This document shows positions 5,726 through 8,101 of a DNA stretch of 8,101 bases, piece after piece (the first letter of the stretch is position 1; each line of letters starts with the position of its first letter). The DNA is from an uncultured Campylobacter sp. (GTDB lineage Bacteria; Campylobacterota; Campylobacteria; Campylobacterales; Campylobacteraceae): positions 1 through 8,101 of the forward strand of contig NZ_CALHIK010000047.1 in assembly GCF_938030785.1 (NCBI RefSeq). The letters are read 5' to 3'. The notes beneath the pieces are model-generated. The model saw only the letters and a list, made by a program, of their open reading frames with translations, was not told the DNA's origin and ran no database searches. A program made the position numbers and the translations under genes.

Positions 5726-6379
5726 ATGGAAATACTTTCTAAATTTATACGAATTTTAGCCGCTGTTTGTCTGCTTGGCATCGGTGCAAACGCGCTAGAG
5801 GAGGGCGTTAATTATCAAGTGCTGCAAAAGCCGCTAAACGTGCCGAAAAACAGCGTCGTTAAAATTTTTAACTACGATTGCCCGCACTGCTATACGTTCG
5901 ACAGGACGGTCACGCCGCAGCTGATGAAAAAGCTTGAGGGGACGGAGTTTTTGCCGTGGCATCTAAAGACCAAAGGCGTGTTTGGACAGACCGCTAGCGG
6001 CGTATTCGCAGCCCTCATCGTGCTTGATGAAAAGGATGACGTCGGCCCGCTAAGCGACGAATCGAAATTTAAAAAGGCAAAATTTGCGATTTACAAAGCG
6101 GTCCATGACAAAAAGGACGATTTCGGCGAGGGAAGTGATAAGCAAAGGTTCATCAAAACCGCGCTGGATGCAGCGGGCGTGAGCGTGAGCGAATATGAAG
6201 CGGCGCTTGCCAGCAAAAAGGCGCAGGCTCTGCTTGCGCAGTGGGACGCGGGCTACGAGGTCGCAGTGATTTCAGGCGTGCCGGCATTTGTCGTGAGCGG
6301 CAAGTATCTCTTAAACACCTCCTCGTTCGGTTCGCTAGATGAAATGGTCGCCGCGGTAAAGGAGCTGCTGGCGAAATAG
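5726..6379 (+). CDS. dsbA: Periplasmic thiol:disulfide oxidase, DsbA family
   Basis: A 217-residue DsbA-type protein that introduces disulfide bonds into exported proteins. The signal peptide runs to a likely cleavage after ANA (residue 23). The thioredoxin-fold active site is CPHC at 52-55, following the strand VVKIFNYD, and the conserved cis-proline is Pro186 in SGVPAFVVSGKY. The inserted helical domain lies between (about 80-170). The length is typical. AAAGGA at 5715-5720 supports the ATG. It has its own promoter and is divergent from the binding-protein gene. Established context: AssT enzymes need a disulfide, and dsb genes are often linked to them; this protein is therefore a likely oxidant for Cys432/Cys437 of the sulfotransferase 2 kb upstream. 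The reoxidising membrane partner (DsbB/DsbI) is not in the window. The canonical CPHC motif also fits a general DsbA, so dedication to AstA is inference. Confidence 0.92.
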   Translation: MEILSKFIRILAAVCLLGIGANALEEGVNYQVLQKPLNVPKNSVVKIFNYDCPHCYTFDRTVTPQLMKKLEGTEFLPWHLKTKGVFGQTASGVFAALIVLDEKDDVGPLSDESKFKKAKFAIYKAVHDKKDDFGEGSDKQRFIKTALDAAGVSVSEYEAALASKKAQALLAQWDAGYEVAVISGVPAFVVSGKYLLNTSSFGSLDEMVAAVKELLAK

Positions 6380-6387
6380 GTCTTGTC

Positions 6388-6403
6388 GCATTAAATTTAG
6401 CCG
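6388..6403 (+). repeat. Intergenic 16-bp repeat, copy 2
   Basis: This is an exact second copy of the 678-693 word, GCATTAAATTTAGCCG. It starts 9 bases after the dsbA stop codon and is followed by a small hairpin (AAGCAA / TTGCTT, 6409-6423). Confidence 0.6.
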
Positions 6404-6431
6404 CGCCAAAGCAAGCTTTGCTTATCGCGCT

Positions 6432-6447
6432 GCATTAAATTTGGCCG
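6432..6447 (+). repeat. Intergenic 16-bp repeat, copy 3 (one mismatch)
   Basis: GCATTAAATTTGGCCG starts 44 bases after copy 2 and differs from it at one position. Its last four bases run into the left arm of the long stem-loop at 6444-6490. Confidence 0.55.
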
Positions 6448-6490
6448 CAGTGGCAGGCTTCTAGCAAATTTTATCGCTAAGCCCTGCGGC
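6444..6490 (+). terminator. Long stem-loop downstream of dsbA
   Basis: GCCGCAG (6444-6450) pairs with CTGCGGC (6484-6490). Inside it GGCTT (6456-6460) pairs with AAGCC (6479-6483), and AGC (6463-6465) with GCT (6476-6478), around the AT-rich loop 6466-6475. This is the strongest fold in the interval and probably ends dsbA transcription, though no T-run follows. Confidence 0.45.
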
Positions 6491-6629
6491 GCGGTAGCGA
6501 CTAAATTTTACGTTTTCAAAGCGCGGGTTTCGGCAGGTAAAATTTGAGCCGAAATTTACAAATTTGACTTTAAATTTAAATGTAAAATTTCAAGGCGAAG
6601 TATCGTGAGATGGATTTAAGGGTTGCGAC
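6491..6629. other. AT-rich intergenic stretch between convergent genes
   Basis: No gene is supported. The stretch is dense in AAATTT words, and 6551-6591 forms an imperfect AT-rich inverted repeat (GAAATTTACAAATTT against a right arm ending AAATTTC). I see no promoter pointing into either neighbour. Confidence 0.5.
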
Positions 6630-6681
6630 GTAAAAATTTAGCGTGGGCTGGACAAGGTAGTCCGCCGAGCTAAATTTTTAC
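6630..6681. terminator. 13-bp inverted repeat between dsbA and the response regulator gene
   Basis: GTAAAAATTTAGC (6630-6642) pairs exactly with GCTAAATTTTTAC (6669-6681) around a 26-base loop that contains a smaller GGAC/GTCC stem (6650-6653, 6660-6663 by eye). It lies 51 bases past the response-regulator stop and could stop transcripts from both converging genes. Confidence 0.45.
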
Positions 6682-6732
6682 TAGCTCCGTTAAAGACGCT
6701 CGCGAGCCAAGCCGCAAATTTCAAAATTTACC

Positions 6733-7413
6733 CTACTCGCCGCTTAGCAGTATATATCCACTTTCACTGATGTTTTTAAATTTAACCCCCAGCTCCCGCT
6801 TTAGCCTCAGCACGACGTTTTGTATCGCGCCTTTGCTCGTTTGCTCGCCCTCATAGACGAACTCCTCGATCATCTCGTAGCTCACGAGCTTGTTTAGATT
6901 ATACGCGAAGAGCCAGAAGAGCTTGTTTTGCAAAAACGAAAGATAAATTTCCTCGCCGTTTTTGTAGATCTTTTCTTTGGCGAGATTTATGCTGGTTTGC
7001 GGGCCTAGGCGCACGAGCTTTTCGTCTTTTTCGTAGGCCAGAGCCACTAGCAGGCGGCAAAGCGCGGCGATATCGACGGGCTTTTTTAGAAACGACGCCG
7101 CGCCGTGCTCGATGCTTTTGATGAGGTTGTCGTCGGTGTCGTAGGAGGTAAAGACGATAAATTTTTGCGCGGGCTTTATGCGCATCATCTCCTTCATCAT
7201 CTCAAAGCCGTTCATCGCGGGCATGTGGATATCGGTGATGACGACGGCGGGGGCTAGCTTTTTAAAGCGCTCCAGCCCCTCCAGCCCGTCGCCTGCGCCC
7301 CAGACGCTAAGGCAGTAGGGCTTTAGCCCGCCTATTAGCAGCTCCCTTGCGATCTCGTCGTCCTCGACGATGAGGACGCTCAGGTCTTTAAGTAGCTTCA
7401 AATGCTCTTGCAT
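6733..7413 (-). CDS. OmpR-type two-component response regulator
   Basis: A 226-residue DNA-binding response regulator. The receiver domain occupies about residues 10-125: acidic pair Asp18-Asp19 (VEDDE), phospho-acceptor Asp61 (TDIHMP), switch Thr89/Ser90 (FTS), and Lys110/Lys111-Pro112 (LKKP). The C-terminal part (about 140-224) is a winged-helix Trans_reg_C domain, with YLSFLQNKLFWLFAYNLNKLVS and the recognition region IQNVVLRLKREL, ending in the typical GYIL hairpin. All phosphorylation residues are present. It is the second gene of a pair: the kinase stop codon is one base before its ATG, and AAGGAG (7418-7423, minus strand), inside the end of the kinase gene, serves as its ribosome binding site, so translation is likely coupled. 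Its regulon cannot be told from the window. I do not equate it with a named Campylobacter regulator. Confidence 0.92.
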   Translation of the reverse strand: MQEHLKLLKDLSVLIVEDDEIARELLIGGLKPYCLSVWGAGDGLEGLERFKKLAPAVVITDIHMPAMNGFEMMKEMMRIKPAQKFIVFTSYDTDDNLIKSIEHGAASFLKKPVDIAALCRLLVALAYEKDEKLVRLGPQTSINLAKEKIYKNGEEIYLSFLQNKLFWLFAYNLNKLVSYEMIEEFVYEGEQTSKGAIQNVVLRLKRELGVKFKNISESGYILLSGE

Positions 7414-7414
7414 C

Positions 7415-8101
7415 TCACTCCTTTAAATTTATCTCAAAGCCGAGCTCAAACGTCGTCGGATCGCCCGCGCTTAGCAGCCTGATGTCGCCTGCGAGCTTTT
7501 CGTTTGCTAGCTTTTTGCCAAAATACAGCCCGATACCGCTTCCTTGCTTTTTGGTGGTTTTTGGCTGGGTTAAAATTTTATCCCGAAGCTCCTTGCTCAC
7601 ACCGCTGCCGTAGTCCGTGACGGATATTTTGCACATGCCGTTTTCAAATTTGACTTCGATAAAAATTTGCCGCTTGGCGATCTCTTCTTTGTAGCGCTCC
7701 ACGACCGCGTCCTTGGCGTTGTGTATGAGGATGAGTAAAATTTGCTGTACGATGCCCATTCGCTGCGTGGCCTCTTCGTCTTTAAACTCGCGCAAGCTTA
7801 CCGTGACGTTTGCCTTGCTAAGCTCGGTGTGCATGAGCTTTAGCAGGTCTTTTATGCAGCGCTGCACGCTAAATTTTTGCGGGCTGTCGCTAGTTTTATA
7901 GAAATTTCTAAAAATCTCGATCGTATCGCTTAAAAGCACGGTCGCAGCCCGTCCTTTTTGCAGCATACTCTCTAGCGTCGCGGCGTCTAGCTTGCCGTCT
8001 TTTTGCAGCATGAGTAGGCTTGAGATCATCAAATTTAGCGAATTAACCGGCTGAATAAACTGATGATTTATGCCGCTGATTAGCTCGCCCGCCTCGCTCA
8101 T
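7415..8101 (-). CDS. Sensor histidine kinase, C-terminal part (gene continues beyond window)
   Basis: This is the last 228 residues of a sensor kinase; the methionine at the window edge is most likely internal. The piece starts just before the H-box (GINHQFIQPVNSL; phospho-accepting His at residue 13 of this fragment), of the HQ-x-x-QP type frequent in Campylobacterota kinases. A dimerisation helix pair follows to about residue 70. The HATPase domain shows the N-box (LILIHNAKDAV, Asn128), the G1 box (DYGSG, 163-167) and the G2 box (GSGIGL, 187-192), so the catalytic half is intact. The sensor part, and therefore the signal, lies outside the window. It is upstream of and coupled to the response regulator; the two surely form one phosphorelay. 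The stop is TGA at 7415-7417. Confidence 0.92.
   Translation of the reverse strand: MSEAGELISGINHQFIQPVNSLNLMISSLLMLQKDGKLDAATLESMLQKGRAATVLLSDTIEIFRNFYKTSDSPQKFSVQRCIKDLLKLMHTELSKANVTVSLREFKDEEATQRMGIVQQILLILIHNAKDAVVERYKEEIAKRQIFIEVKFENGMCKISVTDYGSGVSKELRDKILTQPKTTKKQGSGIGLYFGKKLANEKLAGDIRLLSAGDPTTFELGFEINLKE

Noticed and set aside
6380..6732. A CRISPR array or tandem repeat array in the AAATTT-rich interval
   Set aside because: Only two 16-bp copies 44 bases apart are present, without regular repeat-spacer units; the rest is general AAATTT enrichment.

Overview
The window looks like chromosome of a non-thermophilic, GC-richer Campylobacter (oral or enteric type) or a close relative in the Campylobacterales. 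I infer this from three things. The intergenic DNA is full of AAATTT words. The periplasmic redox and sulfotransferase gene set fits. The histidine kinase has an HQ-x-x-QP style H-box of the kind common in this group. No rRNA, tRNA, CRISPR array, transposase or phage gene is visible.

Layout. (1) 5-640 (+): a short atypical SDR / NAD(P)-binding protein, followed by a perfect 28-bp palindrome (644-671). (2) 720-1697 (-): a protein with a degenerate FGE-sulfatase (SUMF1-like) fold, convergent with gene 1. (3) 1955-3727 (+): a complete periplasmic arylsulfate sulfotransferase (astA/assT) with its own TATAAT promoter and a palindrome over the -35 region. (4) 3728-4718: mostly non-coding DNA with GC-armed hairpins, around an AT-rich islet (about 3980-4471). 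The islet encodes an unrecognised four-helix membrane protein preceded by a headless reading-frame remnant. (5) 4719-5561 (-): a TupA-like (tungstate/oxyanion) periplasmic binding protein with no transporter genes beside it in this window. (6) 5726-6379 (+): a DsbA-type thiol oxidase with a CPHC site, divergent from the binding protein. (7) 6380-6732: non-coding, with 16-bp repeats and two long stem-loops. (8) 6733-7413 and 7415-8101 (both -): an OmpR-type response regulator and the C-terminal part of its histidine kinase, translationally coupled. The kinase runs off the window.

How they fit together. The clearest functional theme is the periplasmic sulfotransferase plus thiol oxidase. The AssT family needs a structural disulfide close to its catalytic histidine, and AssT genes are known to sit beside dsb genes. 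Here the two are about 2 kb apart, with the AT-rich islet and the binding protein between them, so an ancestral astA-dsb neighbourhood may have been split by insertions. The FGE-like protein upstream suggests sulfatase chemistry but lacks the expected catalytic pattern, so it should not be taken as an AssT maturase. The most unusual material is the islet (possible orphan immunity-type gene with a decayed upstream partner) and the repeated hairpin and AAATTT elements in the intergenic DNA. I do not see a complete, clearly new multi-gene system.
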